DNA of 64,000 nt from Mycolicibacterium madagascariense. GTDB taxonomy: Bacteria > Actinomycetota > Actinomycetes > Mycobacteriales > Mycobacteriaceae. The DNA lies in the NCBI RefSeq assembly GCF_010729665.1, contig NZ_AP022610.1, forward strand, positions 2,914,001 through 2,978,000, read 5' to 3'. Position numbers and translations under genes: made by a program. Positions 16,449 through 26,376 of the stretch are shown here, piece by piece; position 1 is the stretch's first letter; every line of letters starts with the position of its first letter. The notes under the pieces are model-generated. The model was not told the DNA's origin and did no database searches. It worked only from the letters and a program-made list of their open reading frames with translations.

Positions 16449-18656
16449 CTAGAGCAGCCTGTCCAGGGTGATCGGAAGGTCGGTGACGCGCCTGCCCGTC
16501 GCGTTGAAGACGGCGTTGCCGATCGCCGGCGGCACCGCCACGATGACCAGTTCGCCAAGGCCCTTGACGCCCAACGGATCAGCCGCCTGGTCCTCACCGG
16601 GCAGGAACGTCGCATCGAGGGCGGGGATGTCGGCGTTCACCGGCACCAGGTAGTCGGACAGATTCGCGTTGACGATCCTGCCGTCGCGGTGATCGATCTG
16701 GGTGCCCTCGAGGAGTGCCATGCCGACGCCCATCACCATGGCGCCGATCGCCTGGCTGTGCGCCAGCCTCGGGTTGATGATGCGGCCGCCGTCGTAACAG
16801 CCGAAGACGCGCCGCACCCGGACCATGCCCAGGTCCTCGTCGACGCCGACCTCGGCGAACACCGCGCCGTAGGCGTACATCGAGAACCGCGTGTCGGCGT
16901 CGTCGGGGGTGTAGGTCGCCCTGGCCTCCTGGCTCTGCCACCCCTTGCGGCCCAACAGGTCCTGATACGTCTCACCCGTCGCCGGATTCCTCGCCGCGAA
17001 CATCCGGCCGTCGGCGACCGAGACGTCCTGCGGCGACACGCCGTGCAGGGGTGAGGCGGGATCGACGACCGCGGTGCGAATCAGCTTGTCGCGCAACTGG
17101 TTTGCCGCCAGTGCCACGGCCGATCCGACGCTGACCATGGTCCGTGAACCCGAATGCGATGGCGCGGTGGGGAATTGGCTGTCGCCGAGGGCGAACCTGA
17201 CGCGCGGCAGGGGGATGCCCAGGGCGTCGGCGGCGACCTGCGACATCGACGTGTAGGTGCCGGGGCCCATGTCGCCCGTCGCGCTGCAGGCGTCGGCGGT
17301 GCCGTCGCCGTTGATGCGCACCAGGGCCTCGCACTGACTGCGGTTGACGCGGTACCCGGCCGCCGCCATGCCGATGCCCACCAGCTCGTGCCCGTCGCGC
17401 ACCGAGCGCGGCGTGGGATTGCGCCGATCCCATCCGAACGACTGCGCACCCTGCACGAGACAGTCGCGCAGTCGGCGGGTGGAGAACGGCAGGCCGGTGG
17501 TCTGGTCGTGGGTCGGCTCGTTGCGCAGCCGCAGCTCGATGGGATCCAGCGCCAGCCGGTGAGCGAGGTCGTCGATGCCGGACTCCAGGACGAAGGCACC
17601 CGGGGTGGCGCCGGGGCCGCGCATCGGACATCCGACGTTGACGTCGAGGGGGACCACCCGGTAGGTGGAACGCATGTTGGGGCTGGCGTAGAGGAACTTC
17701 GCCGGGCCGGTGATGCTGTCCTCGAACGAGGCGTAGCGCGCGGACTCCGTGCGTCCTTCGTGGACGATCGCGGTCACCGTGCCGTCGCGGTTGGCGCCGA
17801 CCGCCAATCGCTGTCGGCTCGTCGGTCGGTAGCCGATTCCCTGGTAGGCCTGCTGGCGGGTCATGACGAGCTTGACGGGGCGGTTCAGCGCCTTGGCGGC
17901 GAACGCGGTCAGCAGCTGGTGCGGCCAGGTGCTGCCCGCGCTGCCGAACGCCCCGCCGATGAACGGGGACAGCACCCGCACGTGATCCTCGGGTATCCCG
18001 AACGCCGTGGCGTAGGCCTCCTGAGCCGAGTTGACGCCCTGCGCCTTGTCCCACACGGTGAGCCGGTCACCCTGCCAGCTCGCCACCGTCGCCGGCAGCT
18101 CCATGGGGTTGTGGTTGTAGCGGATGATCGAGAAGGTCAGATCCGAGACCACCGACGCCGCCGCCAGCGCCCGGTCCGGATCGCCCCGCGCGTAGTCGGG
18201 CTGATGCTCACCGGGGTGTGCCACCGCCTGCGGCGAGTCGATGTCCGTCACGTTCGGCGCCGGGGCGTAGCGCACGGAGACCAGCGCCGCCCCGTGCGCG
18301 GCGGCCTCCATCGAGTCGGCGACGACGACCGCGACCGGTTGCCCGAAGAAGGCCACGGCCCCCGCGTCGAACGGCAGGTGCAGCCCGGGGAACCGGTCGA
18401 ACACCTCGACGACGCCGGGCTCGCGGCGGGCGGCGGCGGCGTCGATCGCCGTGACGGTCCCGCGGGAGATGGTGCTGCACACCAACGCCGCGTGCAGCAG
18501 GTGGGGTCCCGGGTCCTGCACGGTCAGGTTGTCCGAGGCATAGCGCGCCGCTCCGGTCACCTTGAGGTGGCCGTCGACGCGCGCGATGGGCTGACCGGTC
18601 ACGGCTGCGACCGTGTGCACGGGAAGGGTCACCGCACCCCCGAAGATTGGCGTCAT
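16449..18656 (-). CDS. Xanthine dehydrogenase-family molybdopterin-binding subunit (PaoC-like)
   Basis: This is the large molybdenum-cofactor subunit of an aldehyde/xanthine-oxidase-type enzyme, 735 residues. The N-terminal a/b-hammerhead domain begins GQPIARVDGHLKVTGAARYA. Cofactor-binding segments include FIGGAFGSAG, the MRGPGATPG loop and the C-terminal GVKGLGE stretch carrying the catalytic Glu; the end (ITLDRLL) resembles E. coli PaoC. Such enzymes normally need a 2Fe-2S subunit and an FAD subunit in the same operon; neither is present on either side here. ATG 18656 gives the family-typical N-terminus. It is divergent from the amylase gene. Confidence 0.9.
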   Translation of the reverse strand: MTPIFGGAVTLPVHTVAAVTGQPIARVDGHLKVTGAARYASDNLTVQDPGPHLLHAALVCSTISRGTVTAIDAAAARREPGVVEVFDRFPGLHLPFDAGAVAFFGQPVAVVVADSMEAAAHGAALVSVRYAPAPNVTDIDSPQAVAHPGEHQPDYARGDPDRALAAASVVSDLTFSIIRYNHNPMELPATVASWQGDRLTVWDKAQGVNSAQEAYATAFGIPEDHVRVLSPFIGGAFGSAGSTWPHQLLTAFAAKALNRPVKLVMTRQQAYQGIGYRPTSRQRLAVGANRDGTVTAIVHEGRTESARYASFEDSITGPAKFLYASPNMRSTYRVVPLDVNVGCPMRGPGATPGAFVLESGIDDLAHRLALDPIELRLRNEPTHDQTTGLPFSTRRLRDCLVQGAQSFGWDRRNPTPRSVRDGHELVGIGMAAAGYRVNRSQCEALVRINGDGTADACSATGDMGPGTYTSMSQVAADALGIPLPRVRFALGDSQFPTAPSHSGSRTMVSVGSAVALAANQLRDKLIRTAVVDPASPLHGVSPQDVSVADGRMFAARNPATGETYQDLLGRKGWQSQEARATYTPDDADTRFSMYAYGAVFAEVGVDEDLGMVRVRRVFGCYDGGRIINPRLAHSQAIGAMVMGVGMALLEGTQIDHRDGRIVNANLSDYLVPVNADIPALDATFLPGEDQAADPLGVKGLGELVIVAVPPAIGNAVFNATGRRVTDLPITLDRLL

Positions 18657-18720
18657 GGGCCTGGAACCCCTTCGACGGTAGCCGACCACGCTGTGAGCGA
18701 CCGGCCGCTACGGTCACCGG

Positions 18721-20232
18721 ATGGCACGTTCCACAGCGTCCACGCCGCGGCGGTGGGCTTTCGCCCGCCACCCGTTCGTCTACGAGCTCGACACCTGGGT
18801 GTGGCTGTCGGATCTGAGCTCTCGCACCGGACGGCCGGTGAACCTGTCGACGGTGCCCGCGGCGGACTGGGACGCGATCGCCGACCTCGGGTTCGACGCG
18901 GTGTGGCTGATGGGCGTGTGGACGCGCAGCCCGGCCGGGGTGTCGGTGGCGCTGGCCGATCGCGAGCTCGTCGACTCCTTCCGGGCGGCTCTGCCGGACT
19001 ACGCGCCTGAGGACGTGATCGGCTCCGCCTACTGCATCCGGGCCTACGACGTCGCACCGGAGCTCGGCGGACGGGCCGGCCTGGCGGTCGCCCGGTCGGC
19101 GCTGGCCGCCAGGGGCATTGCGCTGCTGCTCGACTTCGTCCCCAATCACGTTGCGCCGGACCATGAGTGGACCTCGACCCATCCCGAGTACTTCGTACGG
19201 GGCAGCGCCGCCGACGTCGACCACGATCCCGAGTCGTTCACCGACGTCGGCGGCCGCATACTGGCCAACGGTCGCGACCCCTACTTTCCCGCGTGGCGAG
19301 ACGTGGTGCAGCTCAACGCATTCGATCCTGGTCTGCGCGCAGCGGTGGTCGACGTCCTGCGCGACATCGCTGACCAGTGCGACGGTGTCCGGTGCGACAT
19401 GGCGATGCTGGTCGTGAACGACGTCTTCGCGCGGACGTGGGGAGAGCGCGTCGGGGAGCCGCCCGACGCCGAGTACTGGCCCGCCACGATCGATGCGGTG
19501 CACCGCACCCACCCGGAATTCACGTTCCTCGCCGAGGCCTACTGGGACATGGAGGCACTCCTGCAGGACCAGGGCTTCGACTTCTGTTACGACAAGCGGC
19601 TCTACGACCGCCTCGTCGACGGTGACGTCGCCGGCATCCGCGCGCACCTCGCGGCCGATCCCGCCTTCCAGGACCGCCTCGTCCGGTTCGTCGAGAACCA
19701 CGACGAGCCCCGTGCGGCCGCGGTGTTCGACGCCGCGAGGGAGAAGGCCGCGACGGTGGCGACGCTCACCCAGACGGGAGCGCGGCTGATGCACGGGGGC
19801 CAGCTCGACGGGGCGAAGGTGCGGGTGCCGGTGTTCCTGCGGCGCGGACCGCACGAGGACGTCGACGCCGAACTGGCCGCGTTCCACCGGTCGCTGTTGG
19901 ATGCGTTGCGCGACGACACCTTTCGCACCGGCACCTGGCGTCCGTGTCAGACGTCGGGGTGGCCGGGCGACGACTCCTGGGCTCGCCTCGTGGCGTGGTG
20001 CTGGCAGGGTGACGCGCGCTGGCTGGTCGTCGTCAACCTCGGCCCGACGCCCGCCCGGGCCCTGACCCGCGTGCCCCTGACCGACGTCCGCGGCCGCACC
20101 CACCGGCTGACCGACCCCACCACCGGGCTCAGCGTGGTCCGGTCCGGCGACGACCTCGCCGATGGACTGTTCGTGGAGCTGGGGCCGTGGCAGTGGCATC
20201 TGTTCCGGCTGGACGAGATACCCACGGGCTGA
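18721..20232 (+). CDS. GH13 alpha-amylase-family protein
   Basis: This 503-residue TIM-barrel glycoside hydrolase-like protein has the catalytic set in place: Asp226 (nucleophile, GVRCDMAML), Glu272 (acid/base, FLAEAYWD) and Asp328 (VENHDEP). The second conserved region LLLDFVPNHVAPDH is also present. There is no signal peptide, so it is presumably cytosolic and acts on an internal alpha-glucan or glycoside. The C-terminal part (about 410-500) is a beta-sandwich-like domain. The nearest genes do not form an obvious glycogen or trehalose cluster, so the substrate is uncertain. Confidence 0.88.
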   Translation: MARSTASTPRRWAFARHPFVYELDTWVWLSDLSSRTGRPVNLSTVPAADWDAIADLGFDAVWLMGVWTRSPAGVSVALADRELVDSFRAALPDYAPEDVIGSAYCIRAYDVAPELGGRAGLAVARSALAARGIALLLDFVPNHVAPDHEWTSTHPEYFVRGSAADVDHDPESFTDVGGRILANGRDPYFPAWRDVVQLNAFDPGLRAAVVDVLRDIADQCDGVRCDMAMLVVNDVFARTWGERVGEPPDAEYWPATIDAVHRTHPEFTFLAEAYWDMEALLQDQGFDFCYDKRLYDRLVDGDVAGIRAHLAADPAFQDRLVRFVENHDEPRAAAVFDAAREKAATVATLTQTGARLMHGGQLDGAKVRVPVFLRRGPHEDVDAELAAFHRSLLDALRDDTFRTGTWRPCQTSGWPGDDSWARLVAWCWQGDARWLVVVNLGPTPARALTRVPLTDVRGRTHRLTDPTTGLSVVRSGDDLADGLFVELGPWQWHLFRLDEIPTG

Positions 20233-20247
20233 GCGATCTCGGCGGTG

Positions 20248-21522
20248 TCAGGCGACGCGTTCGCACGTGCGGCTGGTGGCGGGCTCGCCCGGACGGGGGC
20301 GGTATACGACACTCGAGCCCGACGCGACGATGCCAAGAGGTCCCGAGCCCGCGAAGCGTGCGAGCCCGGAGGCGCGAATCGCCCTGGCGGCCTTGGCCTG
20401 TCGACGTCCGATGCGCACTCCGGCCAGGGCCGGCAGCACCATGCCGACGACGCCGGGCAGCGCGGCTGCCGCGACGGCCGTCAGGGACGCCGCGATGACG
20501 AGGTGACCGTAGGTGTGGAAGAAGACCCGCAGCTGCTTGGGCAGCGTCGCGTCGGTCGCGGAGGGGGCCTGCGCCGGCCCGGATTCCCGTGCCGTGGGTG
20601 CGGTGTCGGTCCACCGGGACGGCGACACGGTCAGCAGCGATGGCGCGTCGGCGGTGCGGGCCGTGGCCGCTGCGCTTCCGCCGCCCGTCGCGGAGGACCA
20701 CGACGCACCGGTGAGCAGGCGGATCACCTGCAACGGCGACAGGACGTTGCCGCCGGGCCGGCCGTGCGGCGGCTCGACGGCGGGGGCCGGTGCGGCGACG
20801 TCGACCGTCGTCGGCGGCGGCGGCGGCTCGACGACGGGGCTGGGCGGGGCGGTCACGACGACCTCCTGGTCACCAACCGTGGGGTCGGGTGGTGACACGG
20901 GATCGGCCTGCGGTGCGGTCGGGTAGTCCGTGGCGCCCTCGGTCTGGGCGGGTGGCGCCGACGCGACCGTGGTCGGCGGTGCGACCGACGCGGCTGCCGG
21001 CGGCTCGCCCTGATCCGACGTCGGCGCCGGGTCCTCGGCCGAGGGGGTCGCAGCCGCCGTCGTCGCGTCGGACGCGGAGGTCCCGGCATCCTGCGTGGCG
21101 GTGATCGGCGCCTGGTCGACGGTCGACTGGGCGGTCCGGGTCGCCGCGCTGGATGCGGCCGAGGGCTCCGCCTCGGCCCCCGGGTCGGCGTCGGTACTGG
21201 CGTCGGCGGCGGGGGAGACGTCCTCGGTCGCCATGCGGCGCTGCACGATTGCCGTCGTCGTCGTCCGACCCGGCGGCGGGGCGGTGGCCGTCGGAGCGGA
21301 ACGGTGCCCGGCCGCGCCGCGGGGCACGCTCGGTGCCGTCGGATGACTGCTGACTCCGGGTGATGCCGCCCGGTCGGCGCCCGGCGCGGCGGCGGTGGCG
21401 CCGTGTCCCGACCCCGTCGGACCGGGCGTCGAATCCGCCAGGGCGGCGGCGCCCGCCGAGAGTACGAGGCCGCCCGCGACGAGGGACGCACCCGCGGCGA
21501 TGCGCAAGGGCGAAGGAGTCAT
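20248..21522 (-). CDS. Pro/Ala/Thr-rich exported or membrane-anchored protein
   Basis: The function of this 424-residue protein is not recognised. The N-terminus (SPLRIAAGASLVAGGLVLSAGAAALA) is a signal peptide or anchor. Residues about 30-270 are low-complexity Ala/Pro/Thr/Ser, likely wall-spanning. A more ordered C-terminal region (LPKQLRVFFHTYGHLVIAASLTAVAAAALPGVVG) contains a second hydrophobic segment of about 25 residues, followed by a basic tail (GVRIGRRQAKAARAIRASGLARF). ATG 21522 was chosen because GAAGGGGAC precedes it and it starts directly at the signal sequence. It is convergent with the amylase gene. Confidence 0.75.
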   Translation of the reverse strand: MTPSPLRIAAGASLVAGGLVLSAGAAALADSTPGPTGSGHGATAAAPGADRAASPGVSSHPTAPSVPRGAAGHRSAPTATAPPPGRTTTTAIVQRRMATEDVSPAADASTDADPGAEAEPSAASSAATRTAQSTVDQAPITATQDAGTSASDATTAAATPSAEDPAPTSDQGEPPAAASVAPPTTVASAPPAQTEGATDYPTAPQADPVSPPDPTVGDQEVVVTAPPSPVVEPPPPPTTVDVAAPAPAVEPPHGRPGGNVLSPLQVIRLLTGASWSSATGGGSAAATARTADAPSLLTVSPSRWTDTAPTARESGPAQAPSATDATLPKQLRVFFHTYGHLVIAASLTAVAAAALPGVVGMVLPALAGVRIGRRQAKAARAIRASGLARFAGSGPLGIVASGSSVVYRPRPGEPATSRTCERVA

Positions 21523-21612
21523 GCCGTCCCCTTCGACGCACGGCGAGCCGCCCACGCGGCTCGTGGAGCTAGCAGTCTGGCACGAAATTGACCCCTCCGT
21601 AGAGCATTGCGG

Positions 21613-22767
21613 TCAACGGACCGTGGCGAAGAAACGTCGAACGTCCTCCACGAAGAGCTCGGGCTGTTCGAAGGCCGCGAAGTGGCCCCCGCGCGGCATC
21701 GTCGTCCAGTGGGTGATGTGGTAATTCGGCTCGCACCACGCCCGCGGGGGACGGGTGATCTCCTTGGGGAACGATGCGATGCCGGTCGGCAGTTCGACGC
21801 GCCCGCCCGATCCTCTGGCCGCCCGGGATTCCCAGTACAGCCGCGCCGAGGACGCACCGGTCCCGGTCACCCAGTACAGCATTACGTCGTCGAGCATGGC
21901 GTCGCGACTGAGCGCGTTCTCCGGATGGCCGTCGCAGTCGGTCCACGACCAGAACTTCTCGACGATCCACGCGAGTTGTGCGACAGGCGAATCGACCAGT
22001 CCGTAACCGACGGTCTGCGGGCGGGTGGCCTGTTCCTTGAAGTAGCCGGAGTCCACGTTGCGGTAGTACTTCATCGCCGCCAGCGCCTCCTTCTCCTCGT
22101 CGCTGGGATTCTCGGCCGCACCGGGCGGCGGCGACGCCGTTGGCATGTTCGTATGAATCCCCACGCAGCTGCCGACGTTTCGGCCGATGTCGGTGGTCAC
22201 CGCCGCGCCCCAGTCACCGCCCTGCGCGCCGTAACGGTCGTAGCCGAGCCGCACCATGAGCGTGTCCCACGCCCTGGCGATCCGGTTCGTGTTCCAGCCC
22301 GTCTCGGCGGGCTTGCCCGAGAAGCCGTATCCGGGCAACGACGGACACACCACGTGGAACGCGTCCTGCGCACTCCCGCCGTGGGCGGTGGGATCGGTGA
22401 GCGGGCCGATGACCTGCTGGAACTCGACGATCGACCCCGGCCAGCCATGGGTGATGACCAACGGGAACGCGTCCTGGTGGCGAGATCGTTGATGCACGAA
22501 GTGAATTGGCAGGCCGTCGATCTCGGTGACGTACTGGTCGAACTGGTTCAACGCCGCCTCCCGCGTGCGCCAGTCGTACTCGTTGGCCCAGTAGTCGGCG
22601 AGCTCTCGGGTGTAGGCCAGGGGGATGCCCTGACTCCAGTCGAGGTTGCCGGCGGCCGCGGCTGCGACGGACTCGGGCTCCGGCCAGCGGGTGGCGTGCA
22701 GCCTGCGCCGCAGGTCGTCGAGAACGTCGTCGGGCACGTCGATGCGGAAGGGTTCAACGGTCGTCAT
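21613..22767 (-). CDS. Epoxide hydrolase-family alpha/beta hydrolase
   Basis: This 384-residue protein has the N-terminal epoxide-hydrolase domain ([26 protein letters not shown]) and an alpha/beta-hydrolase core. The oxyanion-hole motif HGWPGS lies near residue 108, the predicted nucleophile is Asp185 in GGDWGAA, and the catalytic His362 is in [11 protein letters not shown]. Asp in place of Ser fits microsomal-type epoxide hydrolases, which hydrate epoxides to diols. ATG 22767 begins the conserved N-terminal domain. It is divergent from the acyl-CoA dehydrogenase with about 150 bp between. Confidence 0.9.
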   Translation of the reverse strand: MTTVEPFRIDVPDDVLDDLRRRLHATRWPEPESVAAAAAGNLDWSQGIPLAYTRELADYWANEYDWRTREAALNQFDQYVTEIDGLPIHFVHQRSRHQDAFPLVITHGWPGSIVEFQQVIGPLTDPTAHGGSAQDAFHVVCPSLPGYGFSGKPAETGWNTNRIARAWDTLMVRLGYDRYGAQGGDWGAAVTTDIGRNVGSCVGIHTNMPTASPPPGAAENPSDEEKEALAAMKYYRNVDSGYFKEQATRPQTVGYGLVDSPVAQLAWIVEKFWSWTDCDGHPENALSRDAMLDDVMLYWVTGTGASSARLYWESRAARGSGGRVELPTGIASFPKEITRPPRAWCEPNYHITHWTTMPRGGHFAAFEQPELFVEDVRRFFATVR

Positions 22768-22918
22768 CCCTCGGATTGTGGTCCATTCCTCAGGGGCTCG
22801 CTTCGACGGCACGGCGGAGGCTGCGTACAGTTGTTCACCGAAGAGCGACGTCGTTGCCTACGTGCGCGTCGCGCGGCCACCGACGCGCGGATGGAATCCG
22901 CCGAAAGGACCTCTCGCC

Positions 22919-24130
22919 ATGACGTTTTCACTGGAACTGTCCGAGGACGTGATCGAGGTCCGCGACTGGGTCCACGACTTCGCTGAACAGGTCGTCCGAC
23001 CGGCCGCCGCGGAATGGGACGAGCGTGAGGAAACGCCGTGGCCGATCATCCAGGAAGCCGCCAAGGTGGGGCTCTACTCGGTGGATCTGTTCGCGACGCA
23101 GGCGGCCGAGCCGACGGGCCTCGGCATGCTGACGGTGTTCGAGGAATTGTTCTGGGGTGACGCCGGCATCGCGCTGTCGATCCTGGGCACGGGTCTGGCC
23201 GCCGCGTCGCTGGCCGCCAACGGAACACCCGAGCAGCTCGGGGAGTGGCTGCCGCAGATGTTCGGTTCGATCGCCGAGCCGCAGTTGGCGTCGTTCTGCT
23301 CGTCGGAACCCGGGGCGGGCTCCGACGTCGCGGCGATCATCACCCGCGCGCGTTACGACGAGGCCACCGACGAATGGGTGATCAACGGAACCAAGACGTG
23401 GGCCACCAACGGCGGCATCGCCAACGTGCACATCGTGGTGGCCTCGGTCCACCCGGACCTCGGCTCGCGCGGCCAGGCGACGTTCATCATCCCGCCGGGG
23501 ACCAAGGGCTTCAGTCAGGGTCAGAAGTTCACCAAGCACGGCATCCGCGCATCGCACACCGCCGAGGTCGTACTCGACGACGTCCGTATTCCCGGCAACC
23601 TCATCATCGGCGGCAGGGAGAAGTTCGAGGAGCGCATCGCCAAGGCGCGCGAGGGCCGGAGCTCGGCGGGCCAGGCGGCCATGAAGACCTTCGAGAGGAC
23701 CCGCCCCACGGTCGGCGCGATGGCGCTCGGGGTGTCCCGTGCGGCATACGAGTACGCACTGGACTACGCCCAGCAACGGGAGCAGTTCGGCCGCAAGATC
23801 GGTGACTTCCAGGCGGTCGCCTTCAAGCTGGCCGACATGAAGGCCCGCATCGACGCGTCCCGGCTGCTGGTGTGGCGGGCCGGGTGGATGGCCCGCAACA
23901 ACCTGCCGTTCACCAACGCCGAGGGGTCGATGGCGAAGCTCGTCGCCAGCGAGACCGCCGTGTACGTCACCGACGAGGCCATCCAGATCCTCGGCGGCAA
24001 CGGGTACACGCGCGACTATCCCGTCGAGCGCATGCACCGTGACGCCAAGATCTTCACGATCTTCGAGGGCACCAGCGAGATTCAGCGTCTGGTGATGGCC
24101 CGGGCGATCACCGGCCTGCCGCTGAAGTAG
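22919..24130 (+). CDS. Acyl-CoA dehydrogenase
   Basis: This 403-residue FAD-dependent enzyme introduces a double bond into acyl-CoA thioesters. Conserved elements include [12 protein letters not shown] and the WATNGG FAD/substrate segment, [38 protein letters not shown], and the C-terminal FEGTSEIQR loop bearing the catalytic Glu. ATG 22919 follows GAAAGGACC and matches the family start; the open frame upstream is not coding. The exact chain-length class is not evident. Confidence 0.92.
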   Translation: MTFSLELSEDVIEVRDWVHDFAEQVVRPAAAEWDEREETPWPIIQEAAKVGLYSVDLFATQAAEPTGLGMLTVFEELFWGDAGIALSILGTGLAAASLAANGTPEQLGEWLPQMFGSIAEPQLASFCSSEPGAGSDVAAIITRARYDEATDEWVINGTKTWATNGGIANVHIVVASVHPDLGSRGQATFIIPPGTKGFSQGQKFTKHGIRASHTAEVVLDDVRIPGNLIIGGREKFEERIAKAREGRSSAGQAAMKTFERTRPTVGAMALGVSRAAYEYALDYAQQREQFGRKIGDFQAVAFKLADMKARIDASRLLVWRAGWMARNNLPFTNAEGSMAKLVASETAVYVTDEAIQILGGNGYTRDYPVERMHRDAKIFTIFEGTSEIQRLVMARAITGLPLK

Positions 24131-24139
24131 CCGCGCCCG

Positions 24140-24898
24140 CTACACGATGAGGAGCCAGATCGCGGCGTAGTGGCAGATGGCCGCCGCCGCGGTGAACGCG
24201 TGGAAGAACTCGTGGTACCCGAACGTCTGAGGCCACGGGTTCGGCCAGCGCACTCCGTAGAGCACGGCGCCGATGTTGTAGAGCACGCCGCCGGCCACCA
24301 GCAACGCCACCACGCTCGGACCGCCGCCGGCCAGCAGCACGGGCGCGAACCAGATCGCGGCGTAGCCGAGCACCAGGTACAGCGGGACGCCGACCCACCT
24401 CGGTGAGGACGGCCAGAACATCTTCAGCGCGACACCTGCGGCGGCCCCGCAGTAGACGATCGTCAGCACCAGGGTGGCGGTGTGCGGCGGCATCGCCAGC
24501 ACCGCGAACGGCGTGTAGCTGCCCGCGATGAAGACGAAGATCATGGAGTGATCGGCGCGCTTCATCCACTTGCGGGTCGCCAGACTCCGCCACCGCACCC
24601 GGTGGTAGACCGCGCTCACGCTGAACATGCCGACGATCGTGGTCGTGTAGACGAGGGTTGCCAGACCCGCCTTCGGCGAGGCGGTCAACCAGGCGACCGG
24701 CACCAGGACGGCGCCGGCGACGATCGCCATCACCGCGCACACCACGTGGATGAGCCCCCTGGCGCGCGGGGCATGGAAGAAGTCGGTGACGGTGTCGGCC
24801 AGCACCTGCGGGAGGTCGTCGTCGCCACGCAGGATAGCTGGCGGGTCGTCGTCGACCGTCGATTCGACGTTGGTCGAACGCGCGACTGCGCCGCTCAT
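24140..24898 (-). CDS. Hemolysin III / PAQR-family membrane protein (TrhA-like)
   Basis: This 252-residue protein has seven predicted transmembrane helices after a polar N-terminus of about 45 residues. PAQR marks include RGLIHVVCAV, VSAVYHRVRW, MKRADHSMIFVFIAGSYTPF and the C-terminal FGYHEFFHAFTAAAAICHY, with the conserved Ser, His and Asp residues that form a metal site in this superfamily. ATG 24898 starts the protein; an upstream in-frame extension looks non-coding. It is convergent with the acyl-CoA dehydrogenase, nine bases apart. Confidence 0.9.
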   Translation of the reverse strand: MSGAVARSTNVESTVDDDPPAILRGDDDLPQVLADTVTDFFHAPRARGLIHVVCAVMAIVAGAVLVPVAWLTASPKAGLATLVYTTTIVGMFSVSAVYHRVRWRSLATRKWMKRADHSMIFVFIAGSYTPFAVLAMPPHTATLVLTIVYCGAAAGVALKMFWPSSPRWVGVPLYLVLGYAAIWFAPVLLAGGGPSVVALLVAGGVLYNIGAVLYGVRWPNPWPQTFGYHEFFHAFTAAAAICHYAAIWLLIV

Positions 24899-25005
24899 GG
24901 GACCGATCCGTGCTCGTTCAGGACATCTCCGCTGTCGAGGTTGAGCCGTTGCCGTCGGCAGGGCCGCCGCTGCTGCGGTCGGGCCTTGCGTCGAGGCTAC
25001 CCAAG

Positions 25006-25022
25006 CCCCCGCGTTTCGGGGG
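25006..25022. terminator. Small GC hairpin between hemolysin III and GGDEF-ANTAR genes
   Basis: CCCCCG-CGTTT-CGGGGG forms a perfect 6-bp stem. It lies 75-91 bp beyond the stop of the minus-strand GGDEF-ANTAR gene and could end that operon. There is no U-run. Confidence 0.35.
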
Positions 25023-25096
25023 TCCGCCGAGCCGTCTCGGAGGTGAAGCTCTGGTGTCGATCGCGTCACGTCGGCGCCGACGGGCGAGCGGCCTTG

Positions 25097-26350
25097 CTAC
25101 GGGTCGGGGGTCGCGATGCCGCCGGCACGTTCGACGGCGCGGTCCACCACCTGGCCGGCGACCTCGGCGAGCTCGGTGCCGTCGTCGTGACTCATCCGCT
25201 CGAGCACCTGCAGGGCGTCGTCGGTGGCCACCCCGGTCTGGGCCCGCAGGACGCCGATCGCCTGCTGGATCACCGCCGCCGCGTCGCTCGGCTCCGGTCG
25301 CGAGCCGACGGGGGAGCAATCGGCCTCGGGCGTGGCGACGTAGTGGGTCCTCCCGCCACCGTCGTTCTTCGCGGCGTACATCGCGGTGTCGGCGTCGCGC
25401 AGGATGCGCGCCGGGTCGCGAGGATCGTCGGGGCCGACGATGACGACGCCGATACTGGCCCCGATGCTCAGCCTGGCGGACCCCACCTGAAGGGACTCGG
25501 CCAGGCACGCGTGCACCCGCGCGGTGAGCGAGGCGATCTCGGCCTCGTCGAGGGGCGTGATGAGGGACGCCACGAACTCGTCCCCGCCGAGGCGGGCCAG
25601 CACGTCGTCGGGGTGCAGCGCCTGGTGCAACCTGCCCGCGGTGGCGCGGATGACGTCGTCGCCCGCGGCATGGCCCAGATCGTCGTTGACGTTCTTCAGC
25701 CGGTCGAGGTCGAGGAACAGGACCACGATGCGTTCGTGCTGCCGACGGCGCTCGGACAGGTGCGCCAGGAGACCGCGACGGTTGTGCAATCCGGTCAGCT
25801 CGTCGTGGTGAGCGAGGTAGCGGAGCTGTTCCTCGGCCGCGATGCGGGCCTGCACCTGAGCGAACAGCGAGGCAATGGCCTGCAGGGCGTTCAACTCCTC
25901 GCGTCGCCACCGCCGATCGCCAAACTTGACGAATCCCAGTGTGCCGGTAGTGATTTCGCCGGATACGAGCGGGACCGCCGCCATCGAACTGGCGTGGACG
26001 CTGCTGCCCGCCTCGATCAATCGTTGGTAGTCGGCATTGGCCGGCTCGGGACCGAAGACGGCGGGGGTCTTGCCGTGCTCGCACTGCGCGAACACGGGAT
26101 CGTCGGCGAAGTAGACCAGCGCCAGCGGATCCGGTTGGGGCACGGCGGATCGCGGCGGCCATTCGGCGACGAGCCTCGACGCGCCGATGCCGTGGTCGTT
26201 GTAGCGCAGGAAGCTGACGTCGACGTCGAGGTGGGCGACGAGGTCGGCCAACACGTCACGGCTGATCTGTACGGCGGTTCCAACGGTGGCCGCCATCAAC
26301 TTGGCTGCCGCCGCGGTGACGACGGCGTCGAGCTCGTACGGCGCGTTCAT
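25097..26350 (-). CDS. GAF-GGDEF-ANTAR fusion protein
   Basis: This 417-residue signalling protein has three modules: a GAF-like sensor (about 10-175), a diguanylate cyclase domain (about 180-340) with intact LGGDEF and substrate loop LFLDLDRLKNVNDDLGHAAGDD, and a C-terminal ANTAR-like domain (about 360-412). The last reads AVIQQAIGVLRAQTG, then ALQVLERMSHDDGTEL and AEVAGQVV. ANTAR domains bind paired RNA hairpins to prevent transcription termination. The RxxD inhibitory site appears as HPDD, so product inhibition may be lost. The gene starts 26 bp after the EAL-DICT gene, so the two are probably co-transcribed. Confidence 0.88.
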   Translation of the reverse strand: MNAPYELDAVVTAAAAKLMAATVGTAVQISRDVLADLVAHLDVDVSFLRYNDHGIGASRLVAEWPPRSAVPQPDPLALVYFADDPVFAQCEHGKTPAVFGPEPANADYQRLIEAGSSVHASSMAAVPLVSGEITTGTLGFVKFGDRRWRREELNALQAIASLFAQVQARIAAEEQLRYLAHHDELTGLHNRRGLLAHLSERRRQHERIVVLFLDLDRLKNVNDDLGHAAGDDVIRATAGRLHQALHPDDVLARLGGDEFVASLITPLDEAEIASLTARVHACLAESLQVGSARLSIGASIGVVIVGPDDPRDPARILRDADTAMYAAKNDGGGRTHYVATPEADCSPVGSRPEPSDAAAVIQQAIGVLRAQTGVATDDALQVLERMSHDDGTELAEVAGQVVDRAVERAGGIATPDP

Positions 26351-26376
26351 GCTTCGTTCCCTCGGCCAGCCGGTGG

